Shown piece by piece: positions 52,082-64,000 of a DNA stretch of 64,000 nt (positions are counted from its first letter, which is position 1; the number at the start of each line of letters is the position of its first letter). Source of the stretch: Phascolomyces articulosus (taxonomy: Eukaryota > Mucoromycota > Mucoromycetes > Mucorales > Lichtheimiaceae). Location: NCBI GenBank assembly GCA_025677815.1, contig JAIXMP010000018.1, positions 930,001-994,000 of the forward strand, read 5' to 3'. A program made the position numbers and the translations under genes. Below the pieces are notes generated by a model. The model was not told where the DNA came from. It was given only the letters and a program-made list of their open reading frames with translations, and searched no databases.

Positions 52082-54873
52082 TTAAAGCTTAGAGTCGTTT
52101 TTTCTCTGCAAGCCCCTGTGAACAAATGGTTTAATGTACTTTTCATAACCATCGACAACCACTTTTTGATTTAATGGCTCCTTCTCTACATACTCAGTCA
52201 TTGCTTCGTAACTGTTTTTTATATAAAGTAAATACGTTAGTAAATTATCTTCAAATAATTCTATTTATCCCGTAAAATTACTTTCTTTTTCCAAACACTT
52301 ACACATTGCCATCATAGCGACCGAGTGCAGAAGCCAAAAAATAATCTGGAAAAGAAAATGCATCTACAAGTGAAACAGCATTTGGACGAATAAGTGCAAC
52401 TAAATCAAGTACTTGACGCTTCAGCAATTTAGATTGAGCAGCAGACAAGTAACCAGACACTAAAAATTCAGCGACATCCTTTTCCATGGTGTGCAAAGCA
52501 AACAAGTAGGCCAACGATTGTAAGACCTTCCGTTCTTCTGGGCCCAAATCCTTTTCGGAAGCTTGTTGAATTCTAACAAAGAAGGATTGGACGAGTACCA
52601 GTTGACAATGGGCTTTACAAACACGGGCGACATCCACCAGGACAGAATTCCATGAGCGGCCGTTCTGGTCAAGTTCTTCAACCAGTTGAGCAACACCATA
52701 AGCAGCACGATATCCAAAAGCGGTCAGGATTAATTCAGGATTTAAAAATTCAGCACCTGATATAGCAGGGCAAGTGGTATTAGGGTTTTGAAGATATTGA
52801 GACAAATAAGTGGTGGTCAAATTTTTTTGTTCCGTGTTTGTTTTTCCTGCAATCAATGAACGGAATGTCTTGAGAAGGTAGCGTGTTGTTTGTTGAGTAA
52901 GGACATAGTTATCGCCTTCGAACTATATAGACAGTAAAAAAAAAATTAATAAATCCGTTACACCACGGCTAAATGCATAATATAAATCATTTGGTACAAA
53001 CAGTGACGAATGGGAGATAGTCTTGATAAGCAAAGCCCAAGCCTTTTTTTTTTTTAAAAAAAAAAAGAAATACCATGAATTTTAAGTAAAATATTATACT
53101 ATTATAGCCCGCGTATGTCTTTATTTTCTTACCTGAAAATAAACTGAAACCGTGACCACCACATGCTCGACGACAATCTTCAAGGCCTTCCAATGCCATG
53201 GTTGTAGTCAATGACTAAAAATTAAAGCGTAGTATTATGGTTATTAGAATCTTTTCTTTTTATTGTATAATTATGATAAAGTCAATTAGTATATGGTACA
53301 CATACCTTCAAACCAGAGGAGCTTGCATGCAAATCGGCCAAAAACGAAAAGTTACCCTTTTGCATTTGTTCCTGATTTACCTCATATTGGTCACGAAGTT
53401 CTTGACTAGCATAAATTACTGCATAAGCATTGGCAACAATAGAAAGCAGACGGTATTGTTGTTGCGTGTAATCGATAACAGGTGTTTCAATGATTTCATT
53501 CCTCCATTTGCGAGGTTCATCCAAGTCAACAAATTGACGGCGAATAGCAGAGTATCTTATGGCAACTGTTGCACCACGAGCTAACACAAGACCACTTCCT
53601 AATTATATTAATTAACAGCAATTTTATTAATATAATATAAATCTGTATTGTGCTTATTTTTTTCTGCTAAATAAGATAGGATGGATTGAGAATAATTTGT
53701 TATATACCGTTGACAATGCCTGCTCGGGTAAGCACCATGGTACCGTAAGAGAGACGAGCATTCACTGGTTTTACATATTCACCGGTTCCGGGTTTAACTT
53801 GAGTAAATTTGGCAAGGAAAGCAATATGAGGGACACGGTAATGGTTGAACATCATGAAGCCATTGTCGATTGTATTATATCCAAATTTGGGGCCGATATC
53901 ACCTACAGTAATACCAGGCAAAGGACGATGATCTTCCAAACTACGGATTTGGACACAGAAAGGATGTGGTCCATAATCCTTGCCATGAATCATCAAACGT
54001 GCCATCACAACAGCATAATTGGCAGTCTTACCTAATGTACCAATCCACCATTTAGATGAAGTAAGGTGTGGAGAATGTATTTCAAATTCGTTAGTTTCAG
54101 GAATGTATGTAGCAGTTGTTTCAAGACCTTGAATGTTAGATCCATGACCCAACTAATAGTAATAAAAAGAAAGCATCAAGGATTAGTTTTTATTCGTTAT
54201 TCTTAGGTAGGTGTCATAACGATATCAATAATTGCAAGTATTACCTCAGTCTGTGCATAACAACCGATAATTTCATGGCGTAATGCACGTTCGTAAAACA
54301 ACTTTATTTGCTCATCGTTACATTGGTTCTTCAATGTAGGCAAAAACATGGTGTAATGAAGTGAGTACTATAATAATTAAAATATGTAGGTTAGGCTCAG
54401 TGCAAACCATATGTATATTATATATATAAGAAAAGTCTTACAGGGCTTGGTTGATCATAAAGGAGATTAACGATATATCGGTCTTCATCAGTCCATCCCA
54501 ATTCCCTAATGAAGCATAATATTGTAATAGTATTATCAATCAGTTTTTATCCAGCATATATACAAAAAATAGTGAGCTTCACTTACTCGGAGAGTTCAAT
54601 GGTTCTTTTATCCTTTTCATAAGCATGCATCAAACGTTCATGACGGCCTTGGAAGAATCGCTGGGTTTTTTCAAAAGCAGGTTCCGCTTCAAGAATTTTC
54701 AAAATCTTGTCCTTTCTTTTGAGAAATTCTTCACCATAAGTAAACTTTGACAAAGCATCTACATCGAACGAAGCCTTGGAACGTTCGATTTGAAGAAGGT
54801 CGGGTCCATTCGGTGCCTTGGGTTGGAGTTTTGGAAATTTTGTTGGTACGTTATTGTTAAAGGATGTAACCAT
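52082..54873 (-). CDS. Peroxisomal acyl-CoA oxidase, paralog 3
   Basis: Same enzyme family as the other two. Nine exons on the minus strand: 54873-54587, 54505-54442, 54367-54245, 54152-53708, 53598-53306, 53214-53133, 53042-53002, 52922-52303, 52211-52082, giving 694 aa. It retains [36 protein letters not shown] and the FEGDN catalytic motif (about 446-450), and ends DSKL, a peroxisomal signal. It shares with ACOX-2 the introns at FSG|GLG and before VYE, and the 620-nt exon length, but its protein blocks often resemble ACOX-1. At the fifth intron the donor has slipped so that LKR-S becomes LK-S. The short intron between exons 6 and 7 holds a T-run/A-run that could pair, and the GTTTGT donor after exon 7 is weak. 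Still appears functional. Confidence 0.93.
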
Positions 54874-57800
54874 TTTCTATAATAATGCGGTGTAGTAATA
54901 AATTAAAAGGGGATGGTGATAGAAATGTCAACAAGATGAGAAAATGAAGAAACATGAAATGTGGGGTTTTTATATGATCGTCATGATCATCTTCTTCTGA
55001 GTTCTTTGAATACTGGTTACATAACAATAATTGATGCGAACATTAGAAACCATGTATGGGGAAACAAAGCCCGAATAGCTTATCATTTCGGTACCTATTT
55101 ATCTTACTCTTTAATGGGACCTGATACACCGCAAGTAATACATTTTGAAAAATAAAAAATCATGAAAGAGTTGAAAAGGGAGTAATAGATAGACTGCTGA
55201 TAATACCTTCCACTAGATAAAATATAAATTGTAGTGCCATATTTACATATACTTAAAAATGAGTAAGAGCACTCCAAAGAAGTCGTTTCATGTAAATTAC
55301 TTAGAGAGCTGCCATTATTACTACTAGAAGCCATAGAATCAATAGCTGATCATCTATAACGTACTTATCAGGTACTCTGAACTCCACTATAACTTCTGAG
55401 AGGACGAAGGTTGCGCACCATTTGAAACGATATAGCAACATTATTTTCATTGATTATACTCAATAATCTGGATTGTTTGTTTATTATATTTACAAATAAT
55501 CATCTTTTGGTATGTTACTGAGAATTAGCAATAATGCCACCATTTTTAATGGGGGCCAGGTTGGCTCATTCACCAGAATGGAAAGAAGTGACCGAATCTT
55601 CGAAATGCCGACGATCATGATAATGCATTTGATTTGGCCAAGTAGTAACTCAGAAACCTCCTGTAAGAATAAAGAATCGGGAAAAAGCTTGGAATCATTA
55701 TTATTAATCTCTTTATATTGTTGGTATTTGTATTATTTTATAACACAATTGTTGGGGAGTATTTACGCCAATTCATGATGATAGAACCACCAAAGCAACC
55801 TGGATTTCTATTGTTTTTGGGTTTATGACAGCAGCATAAACGTGCAATAAAATTTGATTGACCGACTCAAACCATGAAATTTCCCAGTAAAAGGGCATAG
55901 TGCTTTCTGAAACATTCTTTTATATATGGCTAGGCAAGCAGAAGTTGGGAATTAGGTATTTACCTTACTCCAAAAAAAAAAAAAAGATGGTATCTTGGAT
56001 TTAATATTAATGGTGGTAGACGTTTGAAGCTGCAACGCAGCACAACAAAGAAATATAAGTAATTTCTGTGTCTACTTCACAGTAAAATATATACGAACTG
56101 TACCACTACAGCTAGATATCGCATTCTTCTGCAGGATCATAATATTTGAACTCTTATTTTTTTCATGATTTACTGCCTATCATAATCCATAAAATGAATT
56201 AAAGTACGTGTGCATTACAATAATAATCAGAGGAAAACTGATAGGTACATATTCATAAACTGTGAATCTCAAGTTTTTTACTGATGTTTCAATAACTTTC
56301 TTTTGGACAAGGAATATTCGAAGTGTAGCAGGACGTATTCCCCAGTACTAAAAGTATTGGGAATTGAAGACTTTGCTTGTAAAAGTGGTTATGTACGTGA
56401 TACGTACGTATTATGTATCAAATGGGGGGGGGTTTGACAAATGATAAAGATAGAATATTTGCACGTAAAAAGGAGAAAAAAAATAATTAACGCGTAATTG
56501 TACAGAAGAAGAAAAAAATACGGTGTGAGGTTGAAGGAACAATCACACATTGCAACCTCTTCAGCCAGTGGTAAATTGGGTATAATATACCTTAGTTCGG
56601 ACGGAGAAAGTTCAACAATACCTGACTATTGGTATATAAATGGTATAGCATTCGCTGTACAATTTGTTCATATTGAATTTCATCACCTCAAATAAACTCT
56701 ACTCTATGTAAGCAAACTTAGTGAACAGCAGTGGTTGCTGTGATTACATTATCTCATTTTTCTCAACCTATTACAGAATGTTGAAGTGCTTTCGATCCTT
56801 TAAATAATAAGAGAAATAACCAATTACTGCATAAATTTATTTTCAATATAGATGTATATATACAAATAAAAGGGCTTTCAGTTGGAAAGTAAATGAAAAA
56901 TATTCCAATTATGTATAGTATATCATTTGGCATAACTATTGTAATCGTGATTCAATATAGCTATACACAATGTTATTGATCAATAATTGTCATTAATACA
57001 CATTTCCGTTTTGTACATAGGCAATTTAAGATAAATTTTTAATCCCTTAGATATATTAGTTGTACCAAAATATATACAACCCACTTTATGCTACTTCTTA
57101 ATTTTCAATATCACATGTGTAATATACCTTCGACTTGAATTTCTTTTCGTTAACAATAGTAAATGCATATTAAATGCATTGTATTCGCAATTGTGTATAT
57201 CCATTATAATTGTTTTTTTTAGTAATTGATTAAAGAATGATATAGGAATTCTTGTCATATTTTGTTGTCTATCACTATTATTATAGTTGAAGCGTTATAT
57301 TTAAACATTGGTATGATAATTTATATCTATTGAAAAGTATCCCCGTAATTGAGCCAAATACTGGATTATATACAGCCTTTCTGTTGGAGTACGGGGTTAT
57401 TATTAACCACAAGGAGTGTCTGGTACTACATTATTAAAGTGAGTGCTGTTTCATACTTGATTGCTTACTACTTCCAAAAGAATAAAGTATATGGAGCAGA
57501 AATTGTTAGAATAGCATTTGAAATAAAGCAAAGATCAACTACCATGACAACAAGCAATTTACCTATAGTCTCAAATTATTAAGTTGTTTTTTTAGTAGTT
57601 TTACGGAGAAATATTGTTCCCTTTTGGATATGATAAAAGTGCATAAAATGAGTTAAAATACCTCAAGAAAAATACATTTGGATTGATCTGTTAAATATAT
57701 TGATCTGTCTTTGTTTTATTTATTCTTTATTAATGTAATTAAAATAGTATCAAATAAATAAAAGCCCATGACTTTTTTCTAAAGGATCGTACAAAAAATA

Positions 57801-58019
57801 TTGACAACCATCTTAATATGGGAAAAGGAAAGGAGAAACAAATGCGACATGTTACACACATTTTTTGCAGTCCAGCGCCGCTTATAGAAATATAACTGTC
57901 CCTGAAGACTTTCGAATCCTGCTAAAAAAGGCCGTGTTGTAATACGGAAGGGAGGTCTCACTTGAGTTTTCTTTTATTATTATAACTATTATTATTCGTT
58001 TTCTTTAATAGAGGTTCAA
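54874..58019. other. Region upstream of ACOX-3 without a recognised gene
   Basis: About 3.1 kb. Several open stretches (54961-55155, 55512-55778, 56498-56695, 57349-57582) have less skewed composition than typical spacer but match nothing I know and do not join into a convincing spliced model. They may be decayed genes. A minus-strand reading of 55334-55104 ends in a plausible donor (GTAAGA) but leads nowhere clear. The last 200 bp is the formin leader. Confidence 0.4.
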
Positions 58020-61000
58020 ATGTTTGGGATCAAACCCAAATCAAAACAACGTCGTAACCTTCCAACAGGGGCAGACGTACCTCCATCACCAGCATTACCT
58101 CGTCAAAACAGTGGTCAATCTAGTAACACCCAACAATCATGGTCAACATCATCGACAGACCAATCTCCTGGCTACATGCTGGACGCTTATTATCAAGGTG
58201 CGATTAGAAAATTACCATCAAAAGATATTGTATTATTTTTTAGTAAAATATGCTGACAAAAAAGCTTTTTTTTTTTATTAACGATGGGGGTAATAAAAGA
58301 TTCAATGTCGGCTGGCAGCTCACGATCGTCAAGAGCCAACTCTGTATCTGCTGCAAATAGTGAAGAACCAACGAACAAGTATAATGGATATAGTGAAAGA
58401 CAAGTGGAGGATCTTTTTGAAAAGATGCTGGTAAATAATTCAAAAAGCACATAGACAACAGAGGGAAAGAATATAGTAAAATGATTATATTGCAATTGTT
58501 CTTCTACTTCTCTGATACTAATAGCCATATAATGATATAAAAGACACGGCGAGGTATCCATGATAGTGGTTCTCGATCTGCTATGCTTTCATTCCCAACG
58601 GATAAAAAATGGCTTATGGTATCACAAGATATGCACGCTGAATCAATGTTACCGGCACCTTCTGTTTCATCATCAAACAAGAAAAACACAAACGATGTGC
58701 GTGAATTAGACAAAAGTTCACCTGAATTTTATATAAAGCAGTTTTTGGAACCGGATATGCAAGGAGTAACTCCAAGACTCGTAGCACATTTAGCTGTCAG
58801 TTTACGAACTATGCCTTTGAGGTAAAATGGATTTGGATAAAAATATGAGGAGGAAAAAATGTCAATGGTATAGTGAGTGTAGGTACTAAACATATCCCCT
58901 TTTTATAGTTGGGTGCGACAATTTATTGAAGCAAGAGGATTACAAGTTATTACGAACGTAATTGGTATATTGAATAGACGGGAAACAAAGTAAGCTGTGG
59001 GAGGATATTATATACAATTGACTAGATCATAAGAAGATGCCAGGAAGAAGAGAGCTTATATCTATCCATTGTCATTTTTTAGGAAGGAAGAAGATCTCCA
59101 GATGGAAGCCGAGATTCTGAAATGCTTTAAATCATTAATTAATAATAGGGTTAGTAAAGGAATAATGAAAGATTTGCATAAGATGATAAAGGTGGCGTTA
59201 CTTTTGGATACTAATATTATTATTACTAGTGGGGTGCACGAGAAGCTGTATCTCATCCAGAATGTATTTATCAAATTGTTCTTTCACTGATATCACCTCC
59301 AATTCAAACTCGAAAATTGGTTTGTGAAGTACTTGCCTTTTTATGTCATGTGGATCTTCCAAAAGGTCAAGAGACGGTCCTGAAAGGAATGGATAAGTTA
59401 AAAGATTATCGACGAGAATTTGGTCGATTTGATGCTTGGTTTAAACTGCTAGACGCAACGTTGGATGGGAGGGGCAGGATGGGCAGTCTTGTCGGTGCAA
59501 GTGAAGATGTAAGGAGGCTTGGTGGTCAAGGCGCACCAGATAGTCATTTGAGTGATTATGCTGTAAGTATATTTTATACGATTTTTTATTTGGTAAAATA
59601 ATACAAGGTTCGATAGTGAATGACTATTAACACACAGATAAATGTGAATAGCTGTCGAACATGATGTTGGTAAATTCGCTTATTAGCGTTGTTGAAGATG
59701 TTGAAGTCCGTGTACATTTACGCAACCAAATGAATGCCTGTGGATTACAAGCTATCACTGATAAGATGCTTGAATTTAACAGTGAGCATTTACGTCGACA
59801 TATCAGTATTTATAGACAAATGAGCGACAATGATTATGAAGTAGTTATCGAGATCCAAAACGATAACATTCTGAGCGACATGAACGATCCACGGGACGTA
59901 TTCGAATCTCTTTTGAGTAGAGTTGAAGGAACAAGAGGTTATGATTTTTTGCTCAGTGCATTACAGCATTTATTGCTGATTAACGATCAAAGCGATATTC
60001 AGTATGTTTTGTATTACTTTTTTTTTGCACTTTTCATTTACTTATGTATACAATTTTTTTTATTTCCAGAGTGCGATATTATCAATTGTTAGATAATTTA
60101 ATTACACAGATTGTCTTGGATCGTAAAGGTTTAACAGCAGATGATTTCTCGGGTGGATTTGGTTGGTCTGTTGCATCACTGATTGACAAATTTGCGGAAC
60201 AAGATCAATTGGCTGTCGCAATTGCCGAGGCACAAGAAGCCAAGGAAAAATACGAAAAAGCAATCAAAGAAAAACAAGAATTAGAATTGGAAATCAATCT
60301 ACAAGGAGGTAAGCATAAAAGAGAAGAACAAATCTCTTAAGTGAACGCTGTAGATGTTATTTTTTTGGATAAAATTGTCATAGAAACTAACAAAAGATTA
60401 TCATCGGTCATTTAGATGGATTGGTTGGTCAATTGCGTGAAAAGACAAATTCACTTGAGGACTTATTACGTATGTCACGAAAGACGATTTCGACACTTCA
60501 ATCAAAGCTGAAAACTTTACAACAAGAATATGACAAGAATCTCGTGATTATGGATAAACAGTTACGTAATATGTATCAAACAGCTTCCATAGCCAATACC
60601 TCTTATGGTCAAACAGATGACCTTCGGGATGGCGATGGCTTAAAAGGCACGATCTATGATAGATTACGTGCTCAGGCCATTTTGGAAGAAGGGTTGGATT
60701 ACCAGGTATATATTTATAATTACTATATTGCGCTGTTTTATATATTAACATGATTAAACAATATAGGATATACCCAAAGCAGAAGGTTTATCTGAAAGCT
60801 TTAAGCACTCTCTTGGTGATCAACTTGGTTCGAATGCACCGTCTGGATTTATTATTCCTGGTACTTTGCCATTGATTGGATCAACTCGTCGACGTGGAGC
60901 AGGCTCAAGTTTTGATATGGATCAATATACCTGCAATGATCCAGCTGATCCAACCAAACCATCTATTACTGAAATATCAACCGCAGAACAAATCGAAGGC

Positions 61001-63805
61001 AAGAATATAGAATCCAGCGATGTGGAGTCTGCAATTAAAAATCGGCAACCTATCAAATCCATGGCCGCAGACTTGGAACAGAGATTACGAAAGAAGGCTG
61101 AGGCAGAAGATAATAAAGAAATTACAGTAACAGCAAAATCGAACAAAGAAAACGAGATTTCAGTTCCTTCAGTACCACAACGAACATCATCAGTGTCAAC
61201 TACAACTATTACAAACAAGGATGCTGAATACGAAGCCCAAAAACGTACGGAAACCGGAAGTAAAGCTGTCACTACCGAAGTTCAGAGTAATACTGTATCA
61301 AGTGATGATGCACCACCGCCGCCACCACCACCTCCTCCAGCACCTATGGTTTTCCCCACAGCATCAAAATCTGTATCTACAGCAAATGAAATTGAAAATA
61401 AAGCAAACGAACGAAATAGTGCCAACAATATTCCACCGCCACCGCCACCTCCTCCAATGCCCGGGCAAAAAATCCCAGATCAGTCAAGTACAACAACACA
61501 ACCTACAGATCCCAGCATACCTCCGCCACCTCCGCCTCCACCACTTGCTGGTAGTTCAATTCCTGCACCGCCACCTCCGCCGCCGATGCAATCGTCCACA
61601 ACATCATCAACAGCAGGTGCAATTCCTACAGCAAATCAAACAGGCGGTGGTCCTCCACCTCCTCCGCCACCTCCTCCTGGTGGTCCTGCTGCTCCACCAC
61701 CACCTGGTGCACCAATGCGGAAAATTTTACGCTATTATCCAGATGTTAAAACTCGAGCTCTTCAATGGACCAAGATGCAGCACCAGGTTGTTGGAAAAAC
61801 AGTCTGGAGTGATGATATTGTTGATGAAGATGCTTTAGAAGATGAAATGAATGATCTTGGTGTATTTAATTCTATTCAAGAGCTATTTGCTCAGAAACAA
61901 ATTCAACGTAAACGACGTGTATTGGAAACTAAAAAACAAGAAATTTTCATTTTAGATCCCAAAAAGATTAACAGTATCAGTAAGTTTTTATATATTAAAT
62001 AATAATAAGGAATATAGTGATGAAAATAGTAATATAAAACTAACCCATTGTTCATTTCTTTTTATTTCTTTCTCTACATACAAAAAGATATTTCTATTTT
62101 GGCAAAAGTTAAACATATTCCTTTCCCTGCGGTTGTCAAGAAAATACTAGGTGTGGAAGATGCTATCTTCACTGAAAACCTTCTTAAAAGTTTACAAGAT
62201 AATGTACCAACCCCTGATGAGATGGGTAAATTGTCAGTATTTGTCAAGGGTGCCTCTGAAGAAGATTTACAATCGTTGTCTCGTCCAGATACTTTTTCGT
62301 ATGAGGTAAAAAAAAATCATCTTAAAGTCTTGTTTGAGGCAGAAATCTAAATTCATAATTGCTAACCCTGTGCTCAAAATTCTAGGTTATGAAAATCGAT
62401 CGATACAAAGAACGTGTTGATAACATGCTTTTCCGAAAAACCTTTTTCGAAAAACATCAACAGCTTAGTAGTGTATGTATGGTAGTTATTTTATGTTATG
62501 TGTGGGATAGTGTTACTGATTTGTATCTTGTTTTTTTGCAACTTTCTCTATCAGAACATGACCTCTGTTCTTGAAGCATCCATTGCAGTTAAAGATTCTA
62601 AACCTTTCAAGGAACTTCTCAAGGTATATAATAATAACTATAAATATGGTTGTAAATGTGAGTTTTATGACCACTAACTTGAAATTATTTATATATTAGC
62701 TTATTTTGACACTTGGTAATTATATGAACGGAACAACTTTTCAAGGTGGTGCGTTTGGTATTCGAATTGCCAGTATCAATAAGGTAGATATTTTTTTGTG
62801 TATTTTCATACTCCTTATTCTTTTTATAACACAATACTGATTGTCGTGGAAACAAAAATAAGCTTGTGGATACCAAGGGAACTGAAGGAGCAACAACTTT
62901 ATTGCACTTTTTGGTTGATACAGTGGAATCCAAGTTCCCACGTATCCATGGTTTCTTGAGTGACCTAAAAGAAACCGGTCAAGCATGTCGAGGTAGTATC
63001 TTTATACTTGCATTTTTCTAGTAGGCTGAATTTTATATATATGATTATTAACACATATTTATAAATAGTTACCTTACAAGATGTTGTTAAAGAATATAAC
63101 GAGTTAAGGAGTGGGTTACAAAAGTTAATTGGCGAATTAGAGGCACATTATGGCCCGGATTATGAAGCACCAGAGGGTGATAGCTTTGCCGAAATCATGA
63201 CCGAGTTCAGAGATAAGGCATTAGGCAAATTTGAAGAACTTGAAGTTCGTTATACATCTATGGATGTTGCATATAAAGATGCAGTAAGCTTTTATGGTGA
63301 AAATCCATCCGAAATGAAACCTGATGAATTCTTTGGTATATTCAAAACATTTACATCAAGTTGGGAGGTAAATATTTATGATTTCTTTGTAATACGTTAA
63401 AAAAACATATATATAATTAACTTGCTTATTTTCAATTAGCGTGCCATGAGTGATAATAAGACTGCAAGAAAGAAATTGGAGCAAATGGAGCGAGCACGTC
63501 GTATGGAATCTGAGCGCCGTGAACGTATTAAGACACAACGTCATCGTGGTGTCGACACAAGTGAAGAATCAGGACCAGCTGGTGCTGAGGAAGAAAAGAA
63601 TATTATGGATAATTTATTGGATCGATTACGAGCTGGTGATTTGGACACAAGTACAAAACGACGAGGAGAACGAAGCGCTGCACGTGAGCGTCGTATACAA
63701 CGAAGCGAGTCAGTCGCTGTCATGGCAGAAGATTTATTACGAAGTATTCAAACAGATCCTGATAGCCCTCCTGTCCCTCGAATCAAGAAATCTCTTGCCC
63801 AATAA
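58020..63805 (+). CDS. Diaphanous/Bni1-type formin
   Basis: Actin nucleator and elongation factor acting at the hyphal tip and septum in fungi, expected to be Rho-GTPase controlled. Seventeen exons: 58020-58197, 58300-58430, 58544-58821, 58909-58989, 59083-59149, 59230-59562, 59652-60001, 60070-60308, 60416-60705, 60767-61979, 62088-62305, 62386-62472, 62555-62623, 62700-62783, 62863-62992, 63069-63367, 63440-63805, giving 1470 aa. Order: GTPase-binding region (about 95-200, LSFPTDKKW); FH3 (about 200-450, NNRWGAREAVSHPECIYQ, TRKLVCEVLAFLCHVD); coiled coil (about 510-610); FH1 with five polyproline runs (about 830-970); FH2 (about 970-1375, with LTLGNYMNG); and a C-terminal DAD (MDNLLDRLRAG near 1404) followed by basic residues, so autoinhibition is expected. 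The call is secure. Only the exon 5/6 join, chosen to give NNRWGARE, needed family knowledge. Confidence 0.94.
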
Positions 63806-64000
63806 TAACAATAACAATAATTTAATTTGTAAATGTCAGATTATTATAATATTCTTTCCTCTCTTTTTGTTTATTTTTCTCATTATTTATTAGTTATATA
63901 TAAAAGTAAATAAAAAAATAAAAAAGCTATTCCCTTATTCGTATATGCTTAGATTATAAATTGTTATGATTTTTGGTACAACTAACATATCTAAGGGATC
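63806..64000. other. Formin 3' flank
   Basis: AT-rich 3' region running to the end of the window; AATAAA-like words near 63910. No gene. Confidence 0.4.

Noticed and set aside
57900..57930. TTCGAATCC word resembling a tRNA B box
   Set aside because: No matching A box, acceptor stem or cloverleaf could be found nearby.

Overview
The window is nuclear DNA of a filamentous fungus. It is strongly AT-rich, with compact genes split by many short GT-AG introns (mostly 50-150 nt) and long AT-rich spacers. SF3A1, NDUFS7, RPB11, LSM4, a formin and peroxisomal acyl-CoA oxidases make it clearly eukaryotic. Base composition, short introns and overall gene style suggest an early-diverging (Mucoromycota-type) fungus; that placement is inference. 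There is no sign of prokaryotic or viral organisation, CRISPR or rRNA, and I found no tRNA by eye.

Layout. 1.2-4.4 kb: splicing factor SF3A1 (+). 4.9-7.6 kb: acyl-CoA oxidase ACOX-1 (+). 8.6-9.2 kb: secreted cysteine-rich gene A (-). 10.8-13.7 kb: ACOX-2 (+), followed on the same strand by a dead copy of the cysteine family (13.95 kb) and copies B, C and D (15.2-19.2 kb). 21.1-23.4 kb: MFS transporter. 23.8-25.0 kb: complex I subunit NDUFS7. 25.5-26.8 kb: mucin-like single-pass membrane protein. 26.8-36.0 kb: gene-poor stretch holding one cryptic spliced ORF at 30.6-31.35 kb, small fold-back elements and microsatellites. 36.0-38.5 kb: OPT transporter. 39.4-40.9 kb: divergent LSM4 (-) and RPB11 (+). 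41.6-42.4 kb: peroxisomal SCP2-domain protein (-). 43.5-44.5 kb: SAM methyltransferase (+). 45.3-50.7 kb: cysteine-family copies E, F and G (-) and another dead copy. 52.1-54.9 kb: ACOX-3 (-). 58.0-63.8 kb: a Bni1/diaphanous-type formin (+).

The most interesting structure is a mirrored duplication. Reading away from ACOX-2 on the + strand gives relic, B, C, D. Reading away from ACOX-3 on the - strand gives G, F, relic, E. All of these are in the same direction as their ACOX. ACOX-2 and ACOX-3 share two introns that ACOX-1 lacks, so they are sisters. The cysteine family (seven copies, three exons with conserved phases, a signal peptide and a six-cysteine core) is one I do not recognise.

Functionally, three ACOX proteins ending in SKL and an SCP2 protein ending in AKL point to peroxisomal fatty-acid beta-oxidation. 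The rest is housekeeping (splicing, transcription, respiration, actin assembly), transport and secretion. Exon models were assembled by hand from splice-site consensus, reading-frame continuity and family similarity. Sizes given are for those models.
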